From Nocardioides daedukensis (lineage in GTDB: Bacteria > Actinomycetota > Actinomycetes > Propionibacteriales > Nocardioidaceae), in NCBI RefSeq assembly GCF_013408415.1, contig NZ_JACCAA010000001.1, positions 1,426,001 through 1,490,000 of the forward strand: a stretch of DNA of 64,000 nt. The letters are read 5' to 3'. The stretch's first letter is position 1. Each line of letters opens with the position of its first letter. Below are positions 9,052 through 17,814 of this stretch, piece after piece. The notes below the pieces were generated by a model. The model had not been told where the DNA came from and did no database searches. It saw only the letters and a list, made by a program, of their open reading frames with translations. Made by a program: the position numbers and the translations under genes.

Positions 9052-9765
9052 ATGGCAGACGGCGCACCCAACACCACTACGGCCAGGATCCTCGTCGTCG
9101 AGGACGAGCCGGTCATCAATCAGGCCGTCACCGACCGGCTCCGCGGCACCGGCTATGACGTGGTCCAGGCCTTCGACGGGCCGGACGCGGTGGCCCGCTT
9201 CGAGGAGACTGCCCCCGATCTGGTCCTGCTCGACGTGATGCTGCCCGGCTTCGACGGACACGAGGTGTGCCGCCGCATCCAGGCCTCGCGTCCGGTGCCG
9301 GTGCTGATGCTGACTGCCCGCGACGACGAGGCCGACATCCTGGTCGGGCTCGGCGTCGGCGCCGACGACTACATGACCAAGCCGTTCCGGATGCGGGAGA
9401 TGGTTGCCCGGGTCGCGGCCCTGCTCCGCCGGGTCGAACGGGCCGAGGAGCTTGCCTCGCGGACCGCGCCGAAGCCCGACCTCGGCGACCTGGACATCGA
9501 CTCCGCGAGCCGCCGGGTGCGGGTTGCCGGCGAGGAGATCCACCTGACTCCGACCGAGTTCGACCTGCTGCTCTGCCTGGCCGCGGCACCGGGGACGGTG
9601 TTGGCCCGCGAGAGGCTGTACGCCGAGGTGTGGGGCTGGTCGGGCGCCACCGGGACCCGGACCGTGGACAGTCACGTGAAGGCACTCCGGGCCAAGATCG
9701 GTGCCCAACGGGTCCGCACCGTGCACGGCGTCGGCTATGCGCTCGAGCCGGTGGCCCAGCCATGA
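9052..9765 (+). CDS. OmpR/PhoB-family response regulator
   Basis: 237 aa. Receiver domain (about 12-125) with acidic pair EDE, phosphoacceptor Asp in LVLLDVMLPGFDG, Thr in MLTARD and Lys in TKPF; winged-helix DNA-binding domain (about 145-232) with LTPTEFDLL and RTVDSHVKALRAKI. Both halves are complete. Its stop overlaps the kinase start as ATGA (9762-9765), so regulator and sensor are translationally coupled. Target genes unknown; expression probably begins at the leaderless promoter just upstream. Confidence 0.95.
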   Translation: MADGAPNTTTARILVVEDEPVINQAVTDRLRGTGYDVVQAFDGPDAVARFEETAPDLVLLDVMLPGFDGHEVCRRIQASRPVPVLMLTARDDEADILVGLGVGADDYMTKPFRMREMVARVAALLRRVERAEELASRTAPKPDLGDLDIDSASRRVRVAGEEIHLTPTEFDLLLCLAAAPGTVLARERLYAEVWGWSGATGTRTVDSHVKALRAKIGAQRVRTVHGVGYALEPVAQP

Positions 9766-12380
9766 GCGGAACCAACAGGCAGCCGCTGCTGGACGGCGTA
9801 CGGTCGGTCAAGATCAAGCTCGGTGTCCTCGTCGCGGCCAGCGTCGTGGTTGCGGCTTTGGTCGGCGCCCTCGGAGAACGAGCCGGGGTCCCGCTCTGGC
9901 TCGGGCTGCCGGTGACCGTCGGCCTCGCACTCGCCGTCACACAGCTGCTCGCCAGCGGCATGACCTCCCCCCTGCGTGAGATGACCGTCGCTTCCCGGCG
10001 GATGGCGCGCGGCGACTACTCCGTGCGGGTCACTGCCTCCTCCAGTGATGAGATCGGCGAGCTGGGCAGGGCCTTCAACCGGATGGCCGAGGACCTGGCC
10101 GGCGTCGACCGGCAGCGTCGTGAGCTGGTCGCCAACGTGAGCCACGAGATCCGCACCCCCCTCGCTGCGCTCTGTGCGGTGCTGGAGAACCTCGCGGACG
10201 GCGTCGCCGAGCCCGACCCGGAGACGCTGGGCACCGCACTCGAGCAGGCCGAACGACTCTCCGCCCTGGCCACCGACCTGCTCGACCTTGCTCGGGTGGA
10301 TGCCGGGAAGGCCGCCCTGTCCACCGAGCCGGTTCCCCTGCGCGACCTCCTCGAGCGTGCCGTCGCCGAGGCTGGGTTCTCGAGTCGCGACGTGACCTAC
10401 GCCGTGCAGGTCGAGCCCCGCGACCTGACTGCGTCCGCAGACCCGGCGCGACTGCGTCAGCTCGTTGCCAACCTGCTGGACAATGCGTCGCGGCACAGTC
10501 CTTCGGCCGGCCAGGTCAGGCTCACCGCAGCCGCCACTCCTGACGGCTGGGCGCTCGAGGTCACCGATCAGGGACCCGGCATTCCGGCCGCCGACCGCGA
10601 ACGGGTCTTCGAGCGCTTCGGCACCCTCGGCGACAACCTCTCCGAGACCGGCGGAGGCGGCGGTACCGGCCTCGGGCTGGCCATCGCTCGCTGGGTCACC
10701 GACCTGCACGGCGGATCCATCGCCTTCGTCGACCCGGAGACCTCCGGGGCCCGCGTCCGGGCCACCTTCCCGCGCGAGCCGCACCGTCCCGGCACCGCCC
10801 GGGCACCCGCTCCGCTTGCGCTGCCCCCGACCGACCAGGAGGCCATCGTGCCCAGCCCCAGCAAACCGTCGTACCCGCCCGCCCCGCCGGCCCACCCCGG
10901 TGCGCCCGGCACGCGACCGGAACCCTTCCTGGACGACCTCTTCGGCAGGTTCTGGCCCGAGCGATCGATGCCCGCCAACGTGCCCGCGGTCCTTGCCTGC
11001 CTGGCCGTCGGCCTGCTCGCGGCTGCCATCCTGCCCTTCCGCGATCTCGGCCTCGGCACGGCGATCGTGCTGGTCGCGTCCGGCGGCGTCATCCTCGGCT
11101 TCAGCCGCAACCGCCGCTCGCCGTTCACCCTCACCTGCGCGGCACTGTGCCTGCTGCTGGCCAGCACGGCCGCCCTGCGGGACGCCGAGTGGATCGTCAT
11201 CCTGTGCCTGCTGGCCGGTGGCGCGCTCTGCATGGCCGGACTCGCGAACGGGCGCACCCTGCCCGGTTTCATCATCTCCGGGATCGCGTGGCCGCTGGCC
11301 GGACTCCGCGGGCTGCCCTGGCTGGGTCGTTCGCTGCGCGCGCTCACCGGTGGCGGGGCGAGTGCCGCCGCCATCCGCACCGCACTCATCTCGCTGCTCG
11401 GAGTCAGTGTCTTCGCGCTGCTGTTCGCCTCTGCCGATGCCCTGTTCGCCGAGTGGGTCGACGCGCTCGTCCCCGACTTGACCATCGACACGTTCGTGCT
11501 GCGCGCCTTCATCACCGTCGCCGTCGGTGGCGTCGTACTGGCCGCGACCTACCTCGGGCTCAACCCGCCACAGGTCGAGGCCGCCACCGGCCGGGTGCGC
11601 CCGGTGGCAAGTCGATATGAGTGGCTGGTACCGGTGCTGCTGGTCGACGCGGTGTTCGTCGCGTTCCTGATCGTCCAGGCCACCGTGATCTTCGGCGGGC
11701 ACGGCTACCTCGAGCAGACCACCGGGCTCACCTATGCCGAATACGTCCACCAAGGATTCGGCCAGCTGACGGTCGCCACGATCCTGACCCTGCTGGTGGT
11801 CTGGGCAGCTGCTCGCAAGGCGCCGGTGGCAACGAGTGCCGATCGCACCTGGCTGCGCGGATCCCTCGGCCTGCTGTGCGTGCTGACCCTGGTCGTGGTG
11901 GCCTCCGCGCTCTACCGGATGCACGTCTATCAGGAGGCCTACGGCTTCACCCAGCTGCGCCTGCTCGTCGACGTCTTCGAGGGTTGGCTGGGGCTGGTGG
12001 TGATCGCGGTGATGGTCGCCGGCACCACCCTGCGGGGTGCGTGGCTGCCTCGTGCGGCCCTGCTGAGCGGAGCCGGACTGCTGCTCGGGTTGGCCGTTCT
12101 CAATCCGGACGCCTGGGTCGCCCAGCAGAACATCGACCGCTATGCCGAGACCGGCAAGGTCGACTGGCTCTATCTGCAGGATCTCTCCGACGACGCGGTC
12201 CCGGTGCTGGCCACGCTCGACGACGACGTGGTCGAGTGCGCCCTGGACGGACGCTCCATCTCCGACGACGACTGGCTCGAGTGGAACCTCGGTCGGGCCC
12301 GAGCACAGAGTGAACTCAGCGGCGAACCCGCGTCACTGTCACCGACGTGCATCTCCACGGACACGACGAGACGGCCCTGA
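9762..12380 (+). CDS. Sensor histidine kinase fused to a DUF4173 membrane protein
   Basis: 872 aa. Residues 1-360 are a complete HAMP histidine kinase: two N-terminal TM segments, HAMP (about 62-115), HisKA with NVSHEIRTPL (His128), N box LLDNASRHSP, G boxes DQGPGIP and GGGGTGLGLA. Then, without a stop codon, a Pro-rich linker (about 335-385) leads into a roughly 490-residue polytopic DUF4173 domain with about ten TM segments, ending LNPDAWVAQQNIDRYAETGK and an exported tail. An internal GTG at 10848 (residue 363) has a perfect AGGAGG 5 nt upstream, so a separate DUF4173 protein may also be made. Kinase function sure; role of DUF4173 unknown. Confidence 0.9.
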   Translation: MSGTNRQPLLDGVRSVKIKLGVLVAASVVVAALVGALGERAGVPLWLGLPVTVGLALAVTQLLASGMTSPLREMTVASRRMARGDYSVRVTASSSDEIGELGRAFNRMAEDLAGVDRQRRELVANVSHEIRTPLAALCAVLENLADGVAEPDPETLGTALEQAERLSALATDLLDLARVDAGKAALSTEPVPLRDLLERAVAEAGFSSRDVTYAVQVEPRDLTASADPARLRQLVANLLDNASRHSPSAGQVRLTAAATPDGWALEVTDQGPGIPAADRERVFERFGTLGDNLSETGGGGGTGLGLAIARWVTDLHGGSIAFVDPETSGARVRATFPREPHRPGTARAPAPLALPPTDQEAIVPSPSKPSYPPAPPAHPGAPGTRPEPFLDDLFGRFWPERSMPANVPAVLACLAVGLLAAAILPFRDLGLGTAIVLVASGGVILGFSRNRRSPFTLTCAALCLLLASTAALRDAEWIVILCLLAGGALCMAGLANGRTLPGFIISGIAWPLAGLRGLPWLGRSLRALTGGGASAAAIRTALISLLGVSVFALLFASADALFAEWVDALVPDLTIDTFVLRAFITVAVGGVVLAATYLGLNPPQVEAATGRVRPVASRYEWLVPVLLVDAVFVAFLIVQATVIFGGHGYLEQTTGLTYAEYVHQGFGQLTVATILTLLVVWAAARKAPVATSADRTWLRGSLGLLCVLTLVVVASALYRMHVYQEAYGFTQLRLLVDVFEGWLGLVVIAVMVAGTTLRGAWLPRAALLSGAGLLLGLAVLNPDAWVAQQNIDRYAETGKVDWLYLQDLSDDAVPVLATLDDDVVECALDGRSISDDDWLEWNLGRARAQSELSGEPASLSPTCISTDTTRRP
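10837..10850 (+). promoter_or_regulatory. Internal ribosome binding site and GTG inside the kinase-DUF4173 gene
   Basis: AGGAGG (10837-10842), 5-nt spacer, GTG (10848) in the same frame as the fusion. It is a far better ribosome site than most true starts in the window and lies exactly at the domain boundary. Confidence 0.55.
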
Positions 12381-12436
12381 ACGAGTGATCCGACTGGGTG
12401 ATCCGAACAGCTCACCTGAACACTGACCCGGGCGGG

Positions 12437-12835
12437 TCAACCGATCGCGGCGACCTCCTCCTCGGAGCGCAGGATGCAGAACTCGTTGCCCTCCGGATCG
12501 GCCAGCACCACCCACCCCGAACCGGGACCGTACTTTCCGCGCTGGTCGTCGATCTGGGTCGCGCCGAGCGCCAGGACTCGCTCGACCTCCTCGTCGCGAG
12601 AGACGGCAGCTGGCCGCAGGTCGAAGTGGAGCCGGTTCTTCACCGATTTGGCATCGGGCACCTCGATGAACAGGATCCGGTGCTCACCGTCCGGACTCTG
12701 GATCATGCACTCCTCGTGCCCGGGCTCGTTGGGCTCGTCCTCCTCGTCGACATAGCCCAGCAGCGTCTTCCACCACTCGGAGAGCTCATAGGCATTACGG
12801 CAGTCGACGGACGTGTGCGACACGAAACAGGTCAT
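12437..12835 (-). CDS. VOC (glyoxalase/bleomycin-resistance fold) protein
   Basis: 132 aa, two beta-alpha-beta-beta-beta modules of the vicinal oxygen chelate fold: VSHTSVDCRNAYELSEWW at the start, NRLHFDLRP in the centre and VLADPEGNEFCIL at the end, with His and Glu in the usual metal-ligand positions. Closest in style to the actinobacterial glyoxalase-like domain proteins. Convergent with the kinase gene across a 56-bp gap. No specific reaction can be assigned. Confidence 0.85.
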   Translation of the reverse strand: MTCFVSHTSVDCRNAYELSEWWKTLLGYVDEEDEPNEPGHEECMIQSPDGEHRILFIEVPDAKSVKNRLHFDLRPAAVSRDEEVERVLALGATQIDDQRGKYGPGSGWVVLADPEGNEFCILRSEEEVAAIG

Positions 12836-12874
12836 GGCGCCACGCTGCCGTCCCGGACCCGAGAGGGCAAGGGC

Positions 12875-13630
12875 TCAATCGACCCCGTTGCGCTTGACGA
12901 AGTCCACGATCTTCTCGGCCAGCTCCGGTCGGCACACGATCAGGTCGGGCAAAGACACATCGTCCTTGTTGTAGACCAGCTCGGAGCCGTCCACACGTGA
13001 GCAGAACAGTCCGGCCGCGCGGGCCACCGCGACCGGTGCGGCGTTGTCCCACTCATATTGCCCACCGGCGTGCACATAGGCGTCGGCCACGTCCCGGACC
13101 ACCGAGATCACCTTCACACCGGCCGAGCCCATCGGCACCAGCTCGGCATCGAGCTCGGCGGCCAGGGCTTCCACGAAGGCCGGTGGGCGCGAGCGGGAGA
13201 CCGCGATCCGGGGGCGGTACGACGTACGCTCCGGTACTGCTGTCGGTGCGGCGGTGCTGAAGGTCTCCCCCAGCGCCGGCTGCGCGACGGCGCCGACCGT
13301 GAGCTCGCCGCGCTCCCACAGCGCGACGTGGACAGCCCAGTCGTCACGGGGCGGCTCGGAGAACTCGCGAGTGCCGTCGAGCGGATCGATGATCCAGACC
13401 CGGTCGGCGCCCAGGCGGTCCTTGTCATCGGTCGCCTCCTCGGACAGCACCGCGTCGTCGGGCCGGTGCTCGGCGAGCAGCTGCGCGATCAGCAGCTGTG
13501 CGGCGGTATCGCCGGCGTCCTTGAGTGCTCGGCCCTCGAGGCCCTCCTGGCGCACGGAGAGGAGCCGGACGCCGGCCTGCTCGGCCAGCCAGGCTGCGAA
13601 GTGGTGGTCGTCGGCGGGTACGTCGTTCAC
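12875..13630 (-). CDS. cysQ: 3'(2'),5'-bisphosphate nucleotidase / inositol monophosphatase family (CysQ-like)
   Basis: 251 aa. Carries the Mg-dependent, Li-sensitive phosphatase signatures: SEE (63-65), DPLDGTREF (82-90) and WDNAAPVAVARAAG near residue 200. CysQ removes the 3' phosphate of PAP(S) from sulfate assimilation; some actinobacterial members prefer inositol phosphates, so substrate is less sure than family. The GTG start at 13630 has TAGGGT six nt upstream and is probably leaderless. Stands alone between a VOC gene and pth. Confidence 0.85.
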   Translation of the reverse strand: MNDVPADDHHFAAWLAEQAGVRLLSVRQEGLEGRALKDAGDTAAQLLIAQLLAEHRPDDAVLSEEATDDKDRLGADRVWIIDPLDGTREFSEPPRDDWAVHVALWERGELTVGAVAQPALGETFSTAAPTAVPERTSYRPRIAVSRSRPPAFVEALAAELDAELVPMGSAGVKVISVVRDVADAYVHAGGQYEWDNAAPVAVARAAGLFCSRVDGSELVYNKDDVSLPDLIVCRPELAEKIVDFVKRNGVD

Positions 13631-13636
13631 CCGACC

Positions 13637-13642
13637 ACCCTA
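13637..13642 (-). promoter_or_regulatory. Leaderless -10 box of the bisphosphatase gene
   Basis: TAGGGT ends 6 nt before GTG 13630. Confidence 0.45.
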
Positions 13643-13671
13643 GTCAGGATCGGACCCGCCACACGGTCGTG

Positions 13672-14268
13672 TCAGGAGTTGAACCGGGACTGGGTCTTGG
13701 CCAGGCCCTCGCTGATCAGCATCTCGATCGCGTCGGCGGCATCGCCGATCTGGAAGGGCAGTTCCTTCTTCTCGGTCGTGGAGTAGTTGGAGAGCACGAA
13801 GTCGGCGACCGGCTGTCGACCCGGCGGGCGGCCGATCCCGGCCCGCACCCGGAAGAAGTCACCGGTGCCAAGCGACGAGCGCATCGAGCGCAGGCCGTTG
13901 TGGCCGTTGTCGCCGCCACCGAACTTGAGTCGCAGCGTGCCGAAGTCGATGTCCAGCTCGTCGTGGATCGCGATGATCCGCTCGGCCGGGACGCCGTAGA
14001 ACTTGGCCACCGTCGAGACCGGACCACCGGACTCGTTCATGTAGCCGCGGCCGCGCATCAGCACCACTCGCGGGCCCGGTACGCCGGGTGGGGTCAGCCG
14101 ACCCTCGACCACGTCGGCCCGGCCGGACTTGTGCGCGCGGAAGGGCGAACCCATCCGGGAGGCCAGCTCGTCGGTGACGAGATAGCCGATGTTGTGTCGG
14201 TGCCCGGCATAGGAAGGGCCGGGATTCCCCAGTCCGACCACGAGCCACACGTCCGTCTGCTCGGTCAT
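13672..14268 (-). CDS. pth: Peptidyl-tRNA hydrolase
   Basis: 198 aa. Pth releases tRNA from prematurely dropped peptidyl-tRNAs and is essential. Signatures: VVGLGNPGPSYAGHRHNIGY with the catalytic His, RGYMNESGGPV, and HDELDIDFG. ATG 14268 gives the normal length; the frame extends upstream but into the rplY gap. It follows rplY by 80 bp on the same strand, the conserved actinobacterial pairing. Confidence 0.96.
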   Translation of the reverse strand: MTEQTDVWLVVGLGNPGPSYAGHRHNIGYLVTDELASRMGSPFRAHKSGRADVVEGRLTPPGVPGPRVVLMRGRGYMNESGGPVSTVAKFYGVPAERIIAIHDELDIDFGTLRLKFGGGDNGHNGLRSMRSSLGTGDFFRVRAGIGRPPGRQPVADFVLSNYSTTEKKELPFQIGDAADAIEMLISEGLAKTQSRFNS

Positions 14269-14348
14269 GAACGAAGTATCCCGGCCTCTCCCGGTGATGC
14301 GTGACAGGGCCCTGCCCCAGGCGCGGCCCGGGGCAGTCCCTGCGAAGA

Positions 14349-15008
14349 TCACGCCTCGGAGTCGCCCTCGGCGGCCTCTTCGCCGACCTCGGGAACCTCG
14401 GACTCGTCCTTCTCGATGCCGGCCTCGGCCTCGGCCTCTTCGAGCTCGGCCTCGATCTGCTCCGTGGTGGGCGCGTCGGTGATGTTGACGATCAGGAGCT
14501 CCTCGTCGGAGAGCAGCGTGGTGCCCTTGGGCAGCTCGACCTGGCTGGCCAAGATCTGGGTGCCCGACTCGAGGCCCTCGATGGAGACCTCGAAGGACTC
14601 GGGGATGTGGGTGGCCTCGGCCTCGACGGAGATCGACGGGTTCTCGAGGACGACCAGGGTCTCCTTGGCCGCGTCACCGACGAGCAGGATCTGGACGTCG
14701 ACGGTGACCTTCTCGCCCTTGCGGACGGCCACGAAGTCGATGTGCTCGATCAGGCGCTTGATCGGGTCGACCTGGATGGCCTTGGTCAGCGCGAGCTGGG
14801 TGGTGCCCTCGATGTCGAGCTCGAGCAGGGCGTTGGCGCCACCGTGGCGCAGCGCCATCGTGGTCGCGTGGGTCGGCAGCACGATGTGCATCGGGTCGTT
14901 GCCGTGGCCGTAGATCACGGCGGGGATGGTGTTGGCACGACGCGCGCGGCGGGCGGCGCCCTTGCCGAACTCGGTACGGGTGGTGGCAGAGATCTTCTCG
15001 GCAGACAT
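14349..15008 (-). CDS. rplY: 50S ribosomal protein L25/general stress protein Ctc
   Basis: 219 aa, the long CTC-type L25: N-terminal 5S-rRNA-binding beta-barrel (about 1-95, including GHGNDPMHIVLP) plus the TL5 C-terminal domain, and an acidic Glu-rich tail. ATG 15008 has AGGAGA upstream. In relatives the order is glmU-prs-rplY-pth; here pepN on the opposite strand separates rplY from prs, so rplY must have its own promoter in the structured 221-bp gap upstream. Confidence 0.95.
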   Translation of the reverse strand: MSAEKISATTRTEFGKGAARRARRANTIPAVIYGHGNDPMHIVLPTHATTMALRHGGANALLELDIEGTTQLALTKAIQVDPIKRLIEHIDFVAVRKGEKVTVDVQILLVGDAAKETLVVLENPSISVEAEATHIPESFEVSIEGLESGTQILASQVELPKGTTLLSDEELLIVNITDAPTTEQIEAELEEAEAEAGIEKDESEVPEVGEEAAEGDSEA

Positions 15009-15037
15009 TTCTTCTCCTGATGGTGGTGAGAACGGTG

Positions 15038-15098
15038 GGCCCCGGCGTGATCGGGCCGTGGAACGACGAACGCCGCGCATCCGGATCGGAGCGCGGCG
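15038..15098 (-). promoter_or_regulatory. Structured 5' leader of rplY
   Basis: Two hairpins precede rplY: GGCCC/GGGCC (15038-15057, 10-nt loop) and a perfect 8-bp CGCCGCGC/GCGCGGCG stem (15071-15098) with a loop containing ATCCGGAT. L25/other ribosomal proteins often autoregulate by leader structures mimicking rRNA; that role is inference. Confidence 0.4.
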
Positions 15099-15216
15099 CA
15101 GTTCAACACACCCGCCCTGTCGATCACGGAGTCCCTGCGCAGTGCAGCGCTCCCTCGCCGAGGCAACCCCAGAAGTCTAGGCGAGAAGGGGTCCGCGTCG
15201 CGAATCGCTGCGCAGG

Positions 15217-15222
15217 TAGGTT
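15217..15222 (+). promoter_or_regulatory. Leaderless -10 box of pepN
   Basis: TAGGTT ends 7 nt before ATG 15230, and there is no Shine-Dalgarno sequence. Confidence 0.5.
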
Positions 15223-15229
15223 CGGTGCC

Positions 15230-17662
15230 ATGCCTTCGCTGACCCTTACCGAGTCCCGCACCCGTGCCGCAGACCTGGCGGTGACGGCGTACGACGTGCA
15301 CCTCGACCTCACCTCCCCCGAGGCCTTCACCTCCTCCACGACTGTGCACTTCACCAGCCGCACCGCGCAGACGTTCATCGAGCTGGCCGACGCTGAGTCC
15401 GTGCAGGCCACGCTGAACGGCGTGACGCTGCCGGCACAGGCGTATGCCGATGGCCGGCTCGCGCTGTCGGACCTGCAGGAGCGCAACGAGCTCGTCGTGA
15501 CCGCTCGGCTCCCCTATGTCACCAACGGCGACGGGATGCACACGTTCACTGATCCCGCCGACGGTGAACGCTACGTGTCGGCCTACTGCGGGATGGACAT
15601 CGCCTCCACTGTCTTCGCCTGCTTCGACCAGCCCGACCTCAAGGCCCCGATCACCCTGACCGTGGACGCCGAGGAGCACTGGACCGTGCTGGCCAACGGT
15701 GCGGCCACCTCCTCGGAGGCCGGGCGCTGGAGCTTCACCAGCACCCCGCCGATCTCGACGTACCTCTTCGTGGTCTGTGCCGGGCCGTGGCACTCGGTGA
15801 CCTCGACCCACAGGGGTCTGCCGTTCGGCTGGCACGCCCGTCGTTCGCTCGCCGACGACCTCGACCGTCAGGCGCCGGAGCTGGAGGCGATCACCCGCGA
15901 CTGCTTCGACCACTACACCCAAGCGTTCACCGAGCCCTATCCGTTCGACTCCTACGAGCAGGTCTTCGTGCCCGGCCAAAACTGGGGCGCCCTGGAGACA
16001 CCGGGGTGCGTCACCTTCCGCGACGAGTTCCTGTTCCGGGGCGAGCCGAGCGCGATGCAGCGACAGGCCCGCGCGATGGTGATCGCGCACGAGATGGCGC
16101 ACATGTGGTTCGGCGACCTGGTGACCATGAAGTGGTGGGAGGACAGCTGGCTCAACGAGTCGTTCGCCGACTACATGGGCTATCAGGTCGCGGCGACCGC
16201 GGCGGGCTATGTCGACAGCTGGATCGCCTGTGCCCAGACCCGCAAGCCCCAGGGCCTGCGCGCCGACGCACTGCGCTCCACGCACCCGATCGCCGAGGAC
16301 GCAGAGGCGATGGTCGACGTGGACACCGCCTTCGGCAATTTCGACATGATCACCTATGCCAAGGGCAACGCAGTGCTGCGCCAGCTGGTGGCCTGGCTGG
16401 GCGAGGAGCCCTTCCTGGCCGGGGTGAACGCCTATCTGGGCCGGCACCGATTCGGCAACGCCGATCTCGCCGACTTCCTGGACGCCCTTGACGCGGCCAC
16501 CGACCGTGACGTCCGGGCCTGGGCCGAGTCCTGGCTGCGCAGCACCGGCTTCGACACGATCCGCATCGAGCGACGCGACGGCGTCCCGATCCTGCACCGC
16601 GACGGGTCACGGCCGCACCGTTTCACCGTCAACGGCTATGCCGCCGACGGCCAGCTGGTCGGCACCGAGCTGGTCGACCTGGCCGGCGAGCCGGTCGCCC
16701 TGCCCGCCTTCCGTGGCCTGGCCGTCGTCCCCAACGCCGGTGACGAGACGTTCGCGCAGGTCCAGCTGGACGTGGTCTCCAAGGAGTTCGTCGAGCAGCA
16801 CCTGGGCCGGATCGCGGATCCGTTGGTCCGCGCGGTGCTCTGGCGCGGACTGGTCGAGATGACCCGGAGCGGTCGCACCTCGGTGGAGGACTTCCTCAAG
16901 CTGGTCGCACGGCACCTGCCGATCGAGGAGCACGCGATGGTGTTCGAGGGCGCGATCAACGCGGCCCAGGTCTTCGTGGTGAACGAGCTGCTCGACCCGG
17001 CCCGGCTCGATGAGGCGCACGAGGTGCTCGCCGCGACCTGCACCCTGGCCCGCCACCGGCACCCGGTGGTGGCCACCCGCGTGCTGACCTCGACGACCAC
17101 CGACACCGAGCTGCTGCACGGCTGGCTCGAGGACGACGCCACCGACCTCGGTGCTGCGCTCGACCAGGAGCAGCGCTGGGCCGTCGTACGCCGGCTGGTC
17201 GAGCTCGGCGGGGATCCCGCGATGATCGCGACCGAGGAGGAGCGTGACCAGTCCGCTGCCGGGCGCCTTGCCGGGCTGCGGTGCCGCGCCGCGGTCCCCA
17301 CCGCCGAGGCGAAGCAGGAGGCTTGGAGCCAGATGTTCGACGGTGAGCCGGCGAACCGTGACTTCACCGCCCTCAGTGACGGCTTCTGGACCCCCGGCCA
17401 GCACGACCTGGTTGCCGACTACCTGGCCCGGTTGGTCGCCGAGGCTCCCGGTCTGGCTGAGCGACGCGGTCAGGCCTTCTCCAAGGTGGTCGGGCACGCG
17501 TTCCCGCACATCGCCTGGCCGCTGGAGGTGGCCCGCGCGTTCCGCGAGGACCTGACCCGAGCCCTTGGCTCAGGCGAGCTGCCGACGGTGCTCGCCCGCG
17601 AGTGGAACGACCACCTCGACGAGCTGGACGTCACCCTCGCCGCCCGATCCCGCAACTCTTGA
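15230..17662 (+). CDS. pepN: M1-family aminopeptidase N
   Basis: 810 aa zinc metallo-aminopeptidase. HEMAH (His287, Glu288, His291) and the third zinc ligand Glu310 in WLNESFADY are present, and ERAP1-like C-terminal helices follow. The substrate-recognition motif normally GAMEN reads GALET (in NWGALETPGCVTF), an unusual change in an otherwise intact enzyme. ATG 15230 is preferred because of the leaderless promoter; longer versions lack support. It sits on the opposite strand between prs and rplY, breaking a conserved gene block, and ends 2 nt before a 22-bp repeat array. Confidence 0.95.
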   Translation: MPSLTLTESRTRAADLAVTAYDVHLDLTSPEAFTSSTTVHFTSRTAQTFIELADAESVQATLNGVTLPAQAYADGRLALSDLQERNELVVTARLPYVTNGDGMHTFTDPADGERYVSAYCGMDIASTVFACFDQPDLKAPITLTVDAEEHWTVLANGAATSSEAGRWSFTSTPPISTYLFVVCAGPWHSVTSTHRGLPFGWHARRSLADDLDRQAPELEAITRDCFDHYTQAFTEPYPFDSYEQVFVPGQNWGALETPGCVTFRDEFLFRGEPSAMQRQARAMVIAHEMAHMWFGDLVTMKWWEDSWLNESFADYMGYQVAATAAGYVDSWIACAQTRKPQGLRADALRSTHPIAEDAEAMVDVDTAFGNFDMITYAKGNAVLRQLVAWLGEEPFLAGVNAYLGRHRFGNADLADFLDALDAATDRDVRAWAESWLRSTGFDTIRIERRDGVPILHRDGSRPHRFTVNGYAADGQLVGTELVDLAGEPVALPAFRGLAVVPNAGDETFAQVQLDVVSKEFVEQHLGRIADPLVRAVLWRGLVEMTRSGRTSVEDFLKLVARHLPIEEHAMVFEGAINAAQVFVVNELLDPARLDEAHEVLAATCTLARHRHPVVATRVLTSTTTDTELLHGWLEDDATDLGAALDQEQRWAVVRRLVELGGDPAMIATEEERDQSAAGRLAGLRCRAAVPTAEAKQEAWSQMFDGEPANRDFTALSDGFWTPGQHDLVADYLARLVAEAPGLAERRGQAFSKVVGHAFPHIAWPLEVARAFREDLTRALGSGELPTVLAREWNDHLDELDVTLAARSRNS

Positions 17663-17664
17663 TG

Positions 17665-17793
17665 CGCGAGCCTGCAGTTGTTGCGCGTCGAACCGGCAGT
17701 TGTTGCGGCTCGAACCTGCACTTCCTGCGCGTCGAACCGTCAGTTGTTGTGGCGCGAACCTGCAGTTGTTGCGGCCCCGACCGGAATCGGCCG
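17665..17793. repeat. 22-bp tandem repeat array A (convergent gap pepN/prs)
   Basis: Starts 2 nt after the pepN stop. A 19-nt first copy (17665-17683) is followed by four exact 22-nt periods (17684, 17706, 17728, 17750) and a decayed sixth. Consensus core CGAACCGGCAGTTGTTG. The same unit forms array B at 27721. No unique spacers, so not CRISPR. Confidence 0.9.
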
Positions 17794-17814
17794 CGTTCGC
17801 AACAGCAGGGTGGA

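Noticed and set aside
9735..11924. 729-codon open frame opposite the kinase
   Set aside because: Gln/Gly/Arg-rich antisense shadow of the fusion gene.
17665..17793. CRISPR array
   Set aside because: Units abut with a fixed 22-bp period and have no unique spacers or cas genes.
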